Source: RUG14121 sp964533935
GTDB lineage: Bacteria; Bacillota_I; Bacilli_A; RF39; UBA660
DNA length: 58,506 nucleotides
Direction: 5' to 3'
Assembly (NCBI GenBank): GCA_964533935.1
Contig: CAZHOG010000007.1
Location: forward strand, 1 to 58,506
Under the pieces are notes generated by a model. That model saw only the letters and a program-made list of their open reading frames with translations, was not told where the DNA came from and ran no database searches. A program made the translations under genes and the position numbers. This document shows positions 16,559 through 25,152 of this stretch, piece after piece (the first letter of the stretch is position 1; each line of letters starts with the position of its first letter).

Positions 16559-18655
16559 TTATTCATATGTTGCTTCTTTTTTTAAACTCTTATGATTTTT
16601 CATAAGTTTTTTAACACCAATACTTCCAGCAAATGCAACCGTTACAATAGATTTATCAACAGCAATTACGACTCCACGGCCATATGTATCATGTGCAACT
16701 ATATCACCATTTTTATAATCAACATTTTCTTTAGAATACATACATTCTTTATTAATTTTTTTAGTTTCTTTAACACTTCTTTCAGATTCTTCAATATATT
16801 CTTTATCTATTTCTTCTAAAAATCTTGAAGGTTGATTTATATTTTCTCGTCCATAAAGCATTCTTCTTTTGGCATTAGTTAAATACAATCTTTCACGGGC
16901 TCTTGTTATTCCAACATAACAAAGTCTTCTTTCCTCTTCAATACCATTTTCTTCAACAAAGGAATTTTGATGTGGAAAAATTCCTTCTTCCATACCAACA
17001 AGAAATACTATGTCAAATTCAAGGCCTTTAGCACTGTGAATTGTCATTAAAGTAACTTCATCATTCGTTTCTTTATGTTCACTCATATCTGCAACTAAAC
17101 TTATTTCTTCTAAGAAATCAGCTAGATTAACACTACCAGTTTGTTCTTCATATGAAGCAGTTATACTCTTAAATTCTTCTAAGTTTTCTATACGGATATC
17201 AGACTCTAGCGTATGATCTAATTCTAATTCACTACGCATTCCAGTTTTAATTAAAATATCTTCAATCAATTCTGTTAACGACATTGATTCACTATCTTTT
17301 TTTAATTCAAGAATTAAATTTTTAAATTCTAATTCTTTTCCACTCTCAATGGCATCAAACATTGATACATTCATTGCTTTAGCCATATTTTCTATAGCAC
17401 CAATTGTTGATGGTCCAATTTTTCTCTTGGGTACATTTATAATTCTTCTTAAACTGATTTCATCATCACTATTAAGAATTAATCTTAAATAACTTATTAA
17501 ATCTTTAATTTCTTTTCTAGAATAGAAATAAAAACTTCCTACAACTTTATATGGAATATTTGCTTTTAAAAATTGTTCTTCAACAACACGAGCTTGAGCA
17601 TTTGTTCTATAAAATACTGCTATATCTTTTTTTCTAGCACCCTGTTCAACTAATTTTTTTATTTCACCTATAACTAAATCAATTTCATTTTTTTCATCAT
17701 AAGCTCTTAAATATTTTAATTTAACGCCCTCACCTTTACTACTCCAAAGATTTTTTTCTTTACGTTCCTTATTATTTTTAATTACTGAATTAGCGGCATT
17801 TAAAATATTTGAAGTACTTCTATAATTTTCTTCTAATGGAATAACTTTTGCATTTTTATAGTCTTTTTCAAAATTTAAAATATTTTTATAATTTGCACCT
17901 CTGAACATATAAATAGATTGATCAGGATCTCCTACTATAAATATATTTTGGAGTTTTTTTGCAAGTAATTTTGTCAATTTATATTGTACCTCATTGGTAT
18001 CTTGATATTCATCAACTAATATATATCTAAATTTATTTTGATATTTTTCTAATACATCGGGATACTCACTAAATAATTTAACAGGTAATAATAATAAATC
18101 ATCAAAATCAACACTATTATTAGTTTTTAAAATTTCTTTATATTCTTTATATACTTCAAATGCAATTTTTTCTGGTGGAGTATTAAAGAATTTTTCTATT
18201 TCTCCTAAACTTAGATTTTCATTTTTTATAAAACTTATTCTATTACGAATATAAAATGGAGAACATTCTTTACTATCAATATTTTTATTTTTTAATATTC
18301 TTTTAATAACTGTTGAAACATCATCACTATCTAGAATTGTAAAATTTTTATTAAGACCTAATAATTCATAATTTTCACGAATAACTCTCACCCCAAATGA
18401 ATGGAAAGTTCCAACAAATGCACCATTATCTGGTACTAATAAATTTAATCTATCACGCATTTCTTTAGCAGCTTTATTTGTAAAAGTTATTGCTAAAATA
18501 TTATATGGATTAACTCCATTATCAATTAAATTAGCTATTCTTGTAGTTAATACTTTTGTCTTTCCAGAACCTGCTCCTGCAATTACTAAACATGGACCAT
18601 CCATGTGTAAAACTGCTTCTCTTTGTTTGTCATTTAATTTATCTAAATAATCCAT
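16559..18655 (-). CDS. pcrA: UvrD/Rep family DNA helicase PcrA
   Basis: The 698-residue protein starts MDYLDKLNDKQREAV and carries helicase motif Q, Walker A GAGSGKT (about 31-37), motif Ia AITFTNKAAKEM, Walker B DEYQDTN, motif III GDPDQSIYMFRG, motif IV ENYRS, motif V TIHSAKGLEFD and motif VI YVGITRARERLY. It unwinds DNA during repair and plasmid replication and displaces RecA and stalled complexes. The C-terminal Tudor-like piece (GDIVAHDTYGRGVVI) binds RNA polymerase in Bacillus PcrA. ATG at 18655 is preferred to an upstream GTG because AGGATGG precedes it. Co-transcribed with ligA. Confidence 0.96.
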   Translation of the reverse strand: MDYLDKLNDKQREAVLHMDGPCLVIAGAGSGKTKVLTTRIANLIDNGVNPYNILAITFTNKAAKEMRDRLNLLVPDNGAFVGTFHSFGVRVIRENYELLGLNKNFTILDSDDVSTVIKRILKNKNIDSKECSPFYIRNRISFIKNENLSLGEIEKFFNTPPEKIAFEVYKEYKEILKTNNSVDFDDLLLLPVKLFSEYPDVLEKYQNKFRYILVDEYQDTNEVQYKLTKLLAKKLQNIFIVGDPDQSIYMFRGANYKNILNFEKDYKNAKVIPLEENYRSTSNILNAANSVIKNNKERKEKNLWSSKGEGVKLKYLRAYDEKNEIDLVIGEIKKLVEQGARKKDIAVFYRTNAQARVVEEQFLKANIPYKVVGSFYFYSRKEIKDLISYLRLILNSDDEISLRRIINVPKRKIGPSTIGAIENMAKAMNVSMFDAIESGKELEFKNLILELKKDSESMSLTELIEDILIKTGMRSELELDHTLESDIRIENLEEFKSITASYEEQTGSVNLADFLEEISLVADMSEHKETNDEVTLMTIHSAKGLEFDIVFLVGMEEGIFPHQNSFVEENGIEEERRLCYVGITRARERLYLTNAKRRMLYGRENINQPSRFLEEIDKEYIEESERSVKETKKINKECMYSKENVDYKNGDIVAHDTYGRGVVIAVDKSIVTVAFAGSIGVKKLMKNHKSLKKEATYE

Positions 18656-18677
18656 ATTTACCATCCTCACTTAAATT

Positions 18678-18686
18678 ATTATATCA
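18678..18686 (-). promoter_or_regulatory. Extended -10 promoter of pcrA-ligA
   Basis: TGATATAAT on the minus strand lies about 22 bases before the PcrA start. The -35 region is T-rich without a clear hexamer. Confidence 0.5.
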
Positions 18687-18715
18687 AATTTAGCAGTTAT
18701 TAAAAAGTATTATAA

Positions 18716-18743
18716 ATAAAAAAATGGTTTATTAAACCATTTA
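18716..18743 (-). terminator. Terminator of the ABC-2 exporter operon
   Basis: A 9-bp stem (AAATGGTTT, loop AAT on the minus strand) is followed by seven T residues, immediately after the permease gene. Confidence 0.85.
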
Positions 18744-19535
18744 ATCAAAGAATTTTTTTTTATTATAATTAATATTTATTAAAGCATAACTAATAATAAG
18801 AATTAAAGCAAAAATTAAGCAACTTATTATAGAAATTGAATTTTTATTTACAATTTGTCTAACAGTAGTTAATTCAAAAACTGAAAAATATTTAAATACT
18901 TTTACTTTATCTGATAAAGATCCTATTACTTGAAAAAAGTAACTTAAAAATGTAATACCTATTCCAATGCTCATTGATGTTTTCGTTTTTCTAAAGAATG
19001 TTGATACATACATTGATATCATAAATAAAGATATAAAAATCATCATAGGACTTATAAATATTTTTAAATATTCAATTAACTTTAAATCATCGCTAATTGC
19101 TAAACCAATTAAATTAAATATCCCAACAATTATTGTTAATAAAACAATATTTAATATTCCACATAATATTTTTGAATTAATAATTTTTGTTTTTGTAACA
19201 GGTTTAGATAATAAAAATGAAATAGTTTTATCATTTTCTTCTTTTGTTAAAATAGTACTTCCCAAAATAGAACTATATATTCCACCAATTAAAACAAATA
19301 ACATATAGCCTTCAGTTTTAAGCCATCCGTAAACACTTTCAAGTGAAATTAAGTCCATGTTAAAAGTTTCTAACATTTCTTTAGGAAAAGCTTTCATCAT
19401 TTCATTAATAGCATCTGTATTACCTTTATTTATTATTGAAGGATAAACTAAAAATACTATTAAAAATAATATAATTAAAATCAAACTCCATAGAATTAAA
19501 CTTTTAAAATTAATTTTAAATTCTCTTTTAAACAT
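18741..19535 (-). CDS. ABC-2 type transporter permease
   Basis: This 264-residue protein has about six membrane helices in the ABC-2 exporter arrangement: an N-terminal helix after a short basic segment (MFKREFKINFKSLILWS), a large loop with KEMLETFNMD, then helices with LGSTILTKEENDKTISFLLSKPVTK, the conserved motif that follows helix 2 in this family. It would form a homodimer with two copies of the adjacent ATPase. The substrate is unknown. The start at 19535 follows AAGGAGG and overlaps the last codons of the ATPase gene. A longer reading upstream lacks a ribosome site. Confidence 0.85.
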   Translation of the reverse strand: MFKREFKINFKSLILWSLILIILFLIVFLVYPSIINKGNTDAINEMMKAFPKEMLETFNMDLISLESVYGWLKTEGYMLFVLIGGIYSSILGSTILTKEENDKTISFLLSKPVTKTKIINSKILCGILNIVLLTIIVGIFNLIGLAISDDLKLIEYLKIFISPMMIFISLFMISMYVSTFFRKTKTSMSIGIGITFLSYFFQVIGSLSDKVKVFKYFSVFELTTVRQIVNKNSISIISCLIFALILIISYALININYNKKKFFD

Positions 19536-20403
19536 ATGTATCCTCCTTATAATAATGCATAAATACTTCTTCAATAAAAGGCTCCTCTAATAATAGTTTA
19601 TCTAAATCATATTTAGATAAATGCTTAATTAATATATCTATATCTTTATCATAAATAAACTTAATTAATTTATCATTTTCAACTAAATATTTCACGTCTA
19701 ATTCTTTTTTAATTTTTTGTAGTTCTTTTGATTGAACAGTAACTATGATAAAATTAGCCATAAAATTACTAACTTTATCAACTTTAATTATTTTACCATT
19801 TTTAATTATAGCTACTTCATCACATACTTTTTTAATTTCATCAAGATTATGTGAAGAGAAGAATATGGTTGTACCTTTTTGTTTTTCTTCTAGCAATAAA
19901 TTATAAAATTTTTCTTGCATCAAAGGATCTAAACCACTTGTTGCTTCATCTAAAATAACATATTTTGGATCATGCATAAAAGTCATAACTATCCCAACTT
20001 TTTTAAGATTACCTAATGATAATTCACCAATTTTTTTAGATAAATCCATTTCAAACAAATCAACTAAATATTTTGTTTTTTCAGTACAATCTTTTTTATA
20101 AAAACTAGCATTATAATTAAGCATTTCTTTAACAGTGAAATCATTATATAAATTAATTTCACTTGGTAAATAACCAATTATTTCATTTATTTCTGTACCA
20201 CAATCATCTAAATCTACACCATTAATTAATACATTTCCGTTACTTTTTTTAATTAATTTCATAACGCATTTTATAGTTGTAGATTTACCAGCACCATTAG
20301 GGCCAATAAAACCATATATTTTTTTTCTTTCAATAGTAATATTAATTCTATCAATAGCTAGAAAGTCTTTATAATATTTTGTAAGATTTTTTATTTCTAA
20401 CAT
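19528..20403 (-). CDS. ABC exporter ATPase
   Basis: The 291-residue ATPase has Walker A GPNGAGKST (about 37-45), a Q-loop region with YLPSEINLYNDFT, signature LSLGNLKK (in place of LSGGQ), Walker B YVILDEATSGLDP and the switch His in SSHNL. The family matches ATP-binding subunits of ABC-2 efflux systems. It is immediately followed by, and overlaps, the permease gene. ATG at 20403 after GGAGG is preferred to an ATG 12 bases upstream that forms part of the ribosome-site region. The pair is a stand-alone operon between two terminators. Confidence 0.92.
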   Translation of the reverse strand: MLEIKNLTKYYKDFLAIDRINITIERKKIYGFIGPNGAGKSTTIKCVMKLIKKSNGNVLINGVDLDDCGTEINEIIGYLPSEINLYNDFTVKEMLNYNASFYKKDCTEKTKYLVDLFEMDLSKKIGELSLGNLKKVGIVMTFMHDPKYVILDEATSGLDPLMQEKFYNLLLEEKQKGTTIFFSSHNLDEIKKVCDEVAIIKNGKIIKVDKVSNFMANFIIVTVQSKELQKIKKELDVKYLVENDKLIKFIYDKDIDILIKHLSKYDLDKLLLEEPFIEEVFMHYYKEDTYV

Positions 20404-20424
20404 ATATACCTCCATTTAAATATA

Positions 20425-20452
20425 TGAAAAAATCTAGTAAAATACTAGATTA
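20425..20452 (-). terminator. Terminator of the three-gene helical-repeat operon
   Basis: A 9-bp stem (AATCTAGTA, loop TTT on the minus strand) is followed by six T residues. The hairpin begins at the stop codon of the last gene. Confidence 0.85.
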
Positions 20453-20737
20453 TAAAAATTCAATTATTTCCATATTTTTTTCTAATTTTTCAATTAAATC
20501 AGCAGTATCATATTTTTGGAAAATATCTTTAAAATTTGAATTATCCATTAAAAATATATCATAATATTTTGAAAAAATATCTTTATAATTTTTAACTCCT
20601 AAATCTTTAATATAATTAATATTTTCAGATACCAACTTATAATTTTCAGTAAATTTTTCTTTTAATTTTGAAGGAATAGTTTCTTCTAATTCATTTATTT
20701 CATCAGAAGAAAAACCATAATTTGATAAGTATTGCAT
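20450..20737 (-). CDS. Small helical protein C of the 20450-22373 operon
   Basis: No family is recognised. The 95 residues are almost wholly predicted helical with no membrane segment or signal. It contains two similar units, YIKDLGVKNYKDIFSKY and FLMDNSNFKDIFQKYD, spaced about 20 residues, which look like turns of an alpha-solenoid. Its start lies one base after the stop of protein B and has a weak AAGGG ribosome site, so translation is probably coupled. It ends the operon at a terminator. Confidence 0.55.
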   Translation of the reverse strand: MQYLSNYGFSSDEINELEETIPSKLKEKFTENYKLVSENINYIKDLGVKNYKDIFSKYYDIFLMDNSNFKDIFQKYDTADLIEKLEKNMEIIEFL

Positions 20738-20738
20738 A

Positions 20739-21035
20739 TTATCCTACCCTTCTACTACTTTGTGAATCAACCAAATAATCATCTATAGAGATAACATTAC
20801 TATTTTTATTAGCAAAACTTAAAGCTTCTTCTCTAGTTCTAGTTAAAGATTTAAAATCAACAATTCCTGATTCTTTAACATATGAAATTTGATTAGCATC
20901 CAAAATAGAAATTACTTCTATTAATTCATCTGGATTCATACAAGCAACTGAAACCATATGTTTATTTATATTTGTATCAAAAGCTTCTTTATTAACTCCA
21001 GGTAAATTTCTTAAGATTGTTATACTATCATTCAT
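20739..21035 (-). CDS. Small protein B of the 20450-22373 operon
   Basis: No family is recognised. The 98-residue protein begins MNDSITILRNLPGV and contains ELIEVISILDANQISYVKES, a helix-turn pattern like those in proteins A and C. A less ordered tail ends SQSSRRVG. No signal or membrane segment is visible. It has a good ribosome site (GGGAGG) 18 bases after the stop of protein A. It is either a separately translated piece of a larger assembly or a stand-alone partner; the function is unknown. Confidence 0.55.
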   Translation of the reverse strand: MNDSITILRNLPGVNKEAFDTNINKHMVSVACMNPDELIEVISILDANQISYVKESGIVDFKSLTRTREEALSFANKNSNVISIDDYLVDSQSSRRVG

Positions 21036-21053
21036 TTCTAAACCTCCCTGCTA

Positions 21054-22373
21054 CTAATAAGCCATCAATGGAACATTTTTTGGATCCATTCCATTACTTG
21101 TTAATAATGCAATTGCATTGTTAAGTTTTGAAGTTGTATATTTAACTAATATACTTGGATTCAAATAAATATCAATTGGCTCTTTTCCTATATTTAATAA
21201 TAATTGAACTTTGTCAGCTAATTCTGCATCATATAATAATTGTGCATGATCAGCAAAAATATCTAAGTCAATTTTATTATCATTCATTATTTCAATATTC
21301 TTTTTAAAAACTTCTTTGTTAAAATTATTTTTTAAGTCATCTAAATCTTGGCTTGAAAAATCTAAGTAGTTAATTCCAAGTGAATTAAGAAATTCTTCAA
21401 CATTCTCATCACTTTGTTCAACAACTAAATCATTAGAAATATTTAAACTTGGTTCTTCAGTATCTTCTATTACAAATGGATTAAAAATAGCGTCATTACT
21501 TGGTTCTTCTGTAATTTCATTAATATTAAAATCAGCAAAAATATCATTGTTTAATTCTTCATTAGAATTATCTTCAGCAATGGCATTATCTATTTCAGGA
21601 TTTTCTACAATATTTTCAGGTTCTACAGTTTGTTCTTCAAAAATCATATCTTCTGAATCATTATTTTCTTCATCTTCAATAATAGCATCTTTTGCTTCAC
21701 TGATAACATCAGAAATAGTTTTTCCTGCTACATCAGTATTATTGATTTTACTATCATAAATAAATAAAGCATCTTCTGGGAACATCAAAATTTTAGCTGC
21801 TTCTCTTTGTTCTTCCTCTGAAAAATCAAATTGTTCTAATAAACTTGTTATTGAATCTCTTGTAATATTAATCTTACCATTTAATGATAGATCAAAATAT
21901 TCATTTAATTTTTCTTGGTTAGCTAAAGCAGTATCTTTTCTAATTCCTAATTCTTGAATATTAGTTATTGCATTATTCATTTCTTCTTCAACATTAACTA
22001 ATTCACTTTCTGCTTCTTTCATTTCATTAACAACTTTATCAATAGTTTTTGGTAAATTATCATTTACTTTTTTCATTAATTCTTCAGGGTCAAAATCAAT
22101 TTTCAAACTATCTAAAACTGTTGCAAAATCATTTCTATCAATGCCACTTAAAACATCTTTTAATTTATCTCCTTGATTTTCAAGTTCCTCATGTTGAGTT
22201 TCTAAATTAGATATTTTAGTTTGTAATTCTCCTTTTTTTGTAGTAGTAGAATCTAAAGTCTTTTCAGATTTACTTTTTTGTTTATCCATTTCTACTAGTA
22301 TTACACTATCTTTACCTCTAAGATTGTACATTTTATCTAGTAACTTTGTTGTTTCTAGTGATAATGTTTTCAT
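21054..22373 (-). CDS. Coiled-coil and helical-repeat protein A, unrecognised
   Basis: The 439-residue protein reads in three parts: a long coiled coil (about 1-170, KGELQTKISNLETQHEELEN type heptads), an acidic Asn/Glu/Asp-rich linker (about 225-325) and a C-terminal helical-repeat region (about 325-439) with LGINYLDFSSQDLDDL, LLLNIGKEPIDIYLNP and AIALLTSNGMDPKNVPL. The repeated pattern of leucine pairs followed by Gly-hydrophobic turns resembles mTERF-type or other alpha-solenoid repeats, but I cannot assign a family. No signal peptide. It heads a three-gene operon with its own promoter. ATG at 22373 follows AAGGAG. Confidence 0.6.
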   Translation of the reverse strand: MKTLSLETTKLLDKMYNLRGKDSVILVEMDKQKSKSEKTLDSTTTKKGELQTKISNLETQHEELENQGDKLKDVLSGIDRNDFATVLDSLKIDFDPEELMKKVNDNLPKTIDKVVNEMKEAESELVNVEEEMNNAITNIQELGIRKDTALANQEKLNEYFDLSLNGKINITRDSITSLLEQFDFSEEEQREAAKILMFPEDALFIYDSKINNTDVAGKTISDVISEAKDAIIEDEENNDSEDMIFEEQTVEPENIVENPEIDNAIAEDNSNEELNNDIFADFNINEITEEPSNDAIFNPFVIEDTEEPSLNISNDLVVEQSDENVEEFLNSLGINYLDFSSQDLDDLKNNFNKEVFKKNIEIMNDNKIDLDIFADHAQLLYDAELADKVQLLLNIGKEPIDIYLNPSILVKYTTSKLNNAIALLTSNGMDPKNVPLMAY

Positions 22374-22401
22374 CCTAATCACTCCTTGCTATTCTAAAAA
22401 G

Positions 22402-22430
22402 ATTATAGCAAATTAGATTTAAAATGTAAA
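22402..22430 (-). promoter_or_regulatory. SigA-type promoter of the helical-repeat operon
   Basis: TTTACA (-35), 17 bases, TATAAT (-10) with a TGC extension, about 28 bases upstream of the start at 22373 on the minus strand. Confidence 0.7.
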
Positions 22431-22456
22431 GAAAGTATTTAATAATTATTTATTAT

Positions 22457-22485
22457 TTGCTTTTTATTATTTTTTGTATTATAAT
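22457..22485 (+). promoter_or_regulatory. SigA-type promoter of the NMT1/THI5-type ABC importer
   Basis: TTGCTT (-35, 22457-22462), 17 bases, TATAAT (-10, 22480-22485), about 57 bases upstream of the TTG start at 22542. No riboswitch-like fold can be fitted in so short a leader. Confidence 0.65.
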
Positions 22486-22541
22486 GCACCACATTTTATA
22501 TAATTCATAAAATATAGAGAAATAAAAAGGAGGAATTTATT

Positions 22542-23531
22542 TTGAAAAAAAGAATTACGTTATCTTTAATTTGCTTATTATTTGTATTTATAGGTTTTAT
22601 CACTTTTATTAAATTACATAATGATAATAAACATAATAATTTAACAAAAATAAAACTTGCTGAAGTTACTCATAGTGCTTTTTATGCGCCCCTATATGTT
22701 GCGATAGAAAATGGCTATTTCGAAGATGAAAACATAGATTTAGATGTAATATTAACACCAGGTGCAGATAAAGTTGCAGCTGCTGTACTATCTGATGATG
22801 TTAATATTGGTTTTGCAGGCACCGAATCAGCAATATATGTTTATACAGGTGGAGAAAAAGACTACTTAGAAACATTTTGTGGTTTAACAAAAAGAGATGG
22901 ACAATTTATAGTATCAAGAAACAAAGACTTTAAATTAGAAGATTTAATTGGCAAAGAAATATTAGTTGGCCGTTATGCTGGAATGCCTTCATTGAACTTT
23001 ATTAATGCTTTAAAAAATAGTGGAATCGATGTATCAAAAGTTAATTCAAACTATTCAGTAGAATTTGCTGCATTATCAGGCTCTTTTATTGCAGGAGTTG
23101 GAGATTATGTCAATTTGTTTGAACCAAATGCTACAGCCCTTGAAAAAGAAGGATATGGTTATGTTGTTGAAAGCGTTGGTAAACTATCTGGTGAAGTTCC
23201 TTATACTGCATTCTATGCCCGTAAAAGTTATTTAAAGAACAATAAAGATACTTTAATAAAATTTACAAATGCTATTAATAAAGGTCTTGAATATGTAAAA
23301 AATAATGATGCCAACAAAATTGCCGAAATAATACTACCTCAATTTCCAGACCTATCAAAAAATTCACTAGCTACAATTATAGATAGATATAAAAGTTATG
23401 ATTCTTGGTTAGAAAATCCAATTATTACTGAAGAATCATTTAAAAATTTAGAAAACATAATGATTGATGCAAAACTTCTCGATAATTATGTTTCTTACGA
23501 TAAATTGATTACTAATCTTTATGAAAAATAA
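22542..23531 (+). CDS. NMT1/THI5-type ABC substrate-binding protein
   Basis: The 329-residue protein has an N-terminal membrane segment (about 4-24) without a lipobox and a binding domain that begins KLAEVTHSAFYAPLYVAIENGYF, the hallmark of the SsuA/THI5 (NMT1) family. The domain has GADKVAAAVLSDDVNIGFAG and EFAALSGSFIAGVGDYVNLFEP. Members bind thiamine precursors (HMP), aliphatic sulfonates, riboflavin or nitrate; the ligand here cannot be told from sequence alone. The start is TTG after AAGGAGG. Its stop overlaps the ATPase start, so the importer is a three-gene operon. Confidence 0.88.
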   Translation: MKKRITLSLICLLFVFIGFITFIKLHNDNKHNNLTKIKLAEVTHSAFYAPLYVAIENGYFEDENIDLDVILTPGADKVAAAVLSDDVNIGFAGTESAIYVYTGGEKDYLETFCGLTKRDGQFIVSRNKDFKLEDLIGKEILVGRYAGMPSLNFINALKNSGIDVSKVNSNYSVEFAALSGSFIAGVGDYVNLFEPNATALEKEGYGYVVESVGKLSGEVPYTAFYARKSYLKNNKDTLIKFTNAINKGLEYVKNNDANKIAEIILPQFPDLSKNSLATIIDRYKSYDSWLENPIITEESFKNLENIMIDAKLLDNYVSYDKLITNLYEK

Positions 23532-24270
23532 AATATTAGAAATCAAAAATCTATCTAAAACTTATAACACTAAAGATGGCGAAGTAAATGCAATTAAAAA
23601 TATAAATTTGGATGTATATGAGGGAGATTTTATAGCCATAGTTGGGACATCAGGCTGTGGTAAATCTTCCCTTTTAAATATTTTAGCTGGTTTAGATAAA
23701 AATTACGATGGAGATTTTATATATGCACCCAATGTATCAACAAGTTATATGTTACAAACTGATTGCTTATTTAATTGGCTTACTATATATGATAATTGCA
23801 AACTAGGTTTAACTATAAAAAAATTGCATGATCACAAATATTTTGAAAAAATAAATGAATTATTATATTTATATAAACTAGAAGAATTCAAAGAAAAAAA
23901 GCCATCAAGTTTATCTGGTGGAATGAAGCAAAGAGTTGCTTTAATTAGAACATTAGCAACGAATCCTGATATCTTGTTATTAGATGAACCATTTTCAGCA
24001 CTTGATTATCAAACCCGTTTAGCAATATCAAATGATGTTTATAAAATGATAAAAAAAGAAAATAAAACTGCAATTATGGTAACACATGATATTTCTGAAG
24101 CAATAAGTATGGCTAATAAAATAATAGTATTATCTAAAAGACCATGTGTAATCAAAAATATCTATGAAATATCTTTAACTAGTGATGATAATCCTATAGA
24201 AAAAAGAAAAGCAAAAGAGTTTGCAAAATACTACGAAACCATATGGAAAGATTTGGATATTAATGTCTAA
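23521..24270 (+). CDS. ABC importer ATPase, SsuB/TauB type
   Basis: The 249-residue ATPase has Walker A GTSGCGKSS (about 41-49), signature LSGGMKQR, Walker B ILLLDEPFSALD and switch His in VTHDISEA. This is the nitrate/sulfonate/taurine and THI5-type importer class. The start overlaps the end of the binding-protein gene (11 bases), and the gene end overlaps the permease start. It energises uptake of the ligand bound by the upstream gene product. The Q-loop is replaced by MLQTDCLFNW, typical of the class. Confidence 0.92.
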   Translation: MKNKILEIKNLSKTYNTKDGEVNAIKNINLDVYEGDFIAIVGTSGCGKSSLLNILAGLDKNYDGDFIYAPNVSTSYMLQTDCLFNWLTIYDNCKLGLTIKKLHDHKYFEKINELLYLYKLEEFKEKKPSSLSGGMKQRVALIRTLATNPDILLLDEPFSALDYQTRLAISNDVYKMIKKENKTAIMVTHDISEAISMANKIIVLSKRPCVIKNIYEISLTSDDNPIEKRKAKEFAKYYETIWKDLDINV

Positions 24271-25048
24271 ATCACAAAAAAATTATTTAAAACAATTAAA
24301 AAAAAATAAAATAATAGTATTTTGCTTTCAAATTATAATAATAGTAACTTTTTTAATAAGTTGGGAATACCTTTCTAGTCATAATATAATTAATCAATTT
24401 ATTTTTTCAAAACCTTCATCAATAATAAAAACATTAAAAAATTTATATGAAAACTTTAATCTAGTTAATCATATATTAACAACATTCTATGAAGTATTAT
24501 TAGCATTTACTCTTGGAATTGGATTAGGTTTTATTATAGCATTAATTTTATATAGATTTAATTTTTTAGCGAAAATATTAGACCCATTTTTAACTATGTT
24601 AAATTCTTTACCAAAGGTCGCCCTTGGACCAATTATCATTATATGGGTAGGTGCAAATAATAAATCAATAATAGTTATGGCCTTATTAATAAATCTAATA
24701 ATCAGTATTATTACTATCTACAATGGATTTATTCAAACAGATAAAAATAAAATTAAATTATTAGAATCATTTAATGCTTCTAAAACTCAAATAATTACAA
24801 ACTTAGTAATTCCAAATTCGTTAATAACAATAATTACTTCTTTAAAGTTAAATATTTCTATGTCATTAATTGGTGTTATTATGGGTGAATTTTTAGTAAG
24901 TAAAGCTGGAATTGGATATTTAATAATATATGGAACTCAAATTTTTAATTTAAATATTGTAATGTCAGGCATATTTTTACTTGTAGTAATGTCTTTTCTA
25001 TTATATAAAATAATAACAATAATTGAAAAACGAATATTAAAAAATTAG
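24263..25048 (+). CDS. ABC importer permease, SsuC/TauC type
   Basis: The 261-residue protein has about six membrane helices and the EAA loop ESFNASKTQIITNLVIPNS that docks on the ATPase. It belongs to the BPD_transp_1 family. The start at 24263 gives an ATG overlapping the ATPase stop (ATGTCTAA); the longer reading from 24221 lies inside the ATPase gene and is less likely. A strong terminator follows. It completes a compact three-gene uptake operon. Confidence 0.9.
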   Translation: MSKSQKNYLKQLKKNKIIVFCFQIIIIVTFLISWEYLSSHNIINQFIFSKPSSIIKTLKNLYENFNLVNHILTTFYEVLLAFTLGIGLGFIIALILYRFNFLAKILDPFLTMLNSLPKVALGPIIIIWVGANNKSIIVMALLINLIISIITIYNGFIQTDKNKIKLLESFNASKTQIITNLVIPNSLITIITSLKLNISMSLIGVIMGEFLVSKAGIGYLIIYGTQIFNLNIVMSGIFLLVVMSFLLYKIITIIEKRILKN

Positions 25049-25059
25049 TATTCGTTTTT
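25026..25059 (+). terminator. Terminator of the ABC importer operon
   Basis: An 11-bp perfect stem (AAAAACGAATA/TATTCGTTTTT) with a 12-base loop overlaps the permease stop codon. Confidence 0.8.
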
Positions 25060-25152
25060 ATATGCGAAATTTTTTATTTTGTTACATAAACAGTACAAAC
25101 GCATTTTCTATTTTTTTCTTTTTTCATATTATATATTGAAAGGAGAAATCAT

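Noticed and set aside
25125..25133. CATATTATA, matching the -10 pattern of SigE/SigK promoters before the collagen gene
   Set aside because: The start point would fall on the ribosome site and no suitable -35 lies at 16-17 bases, so support is too thin in AT-rich DNA.
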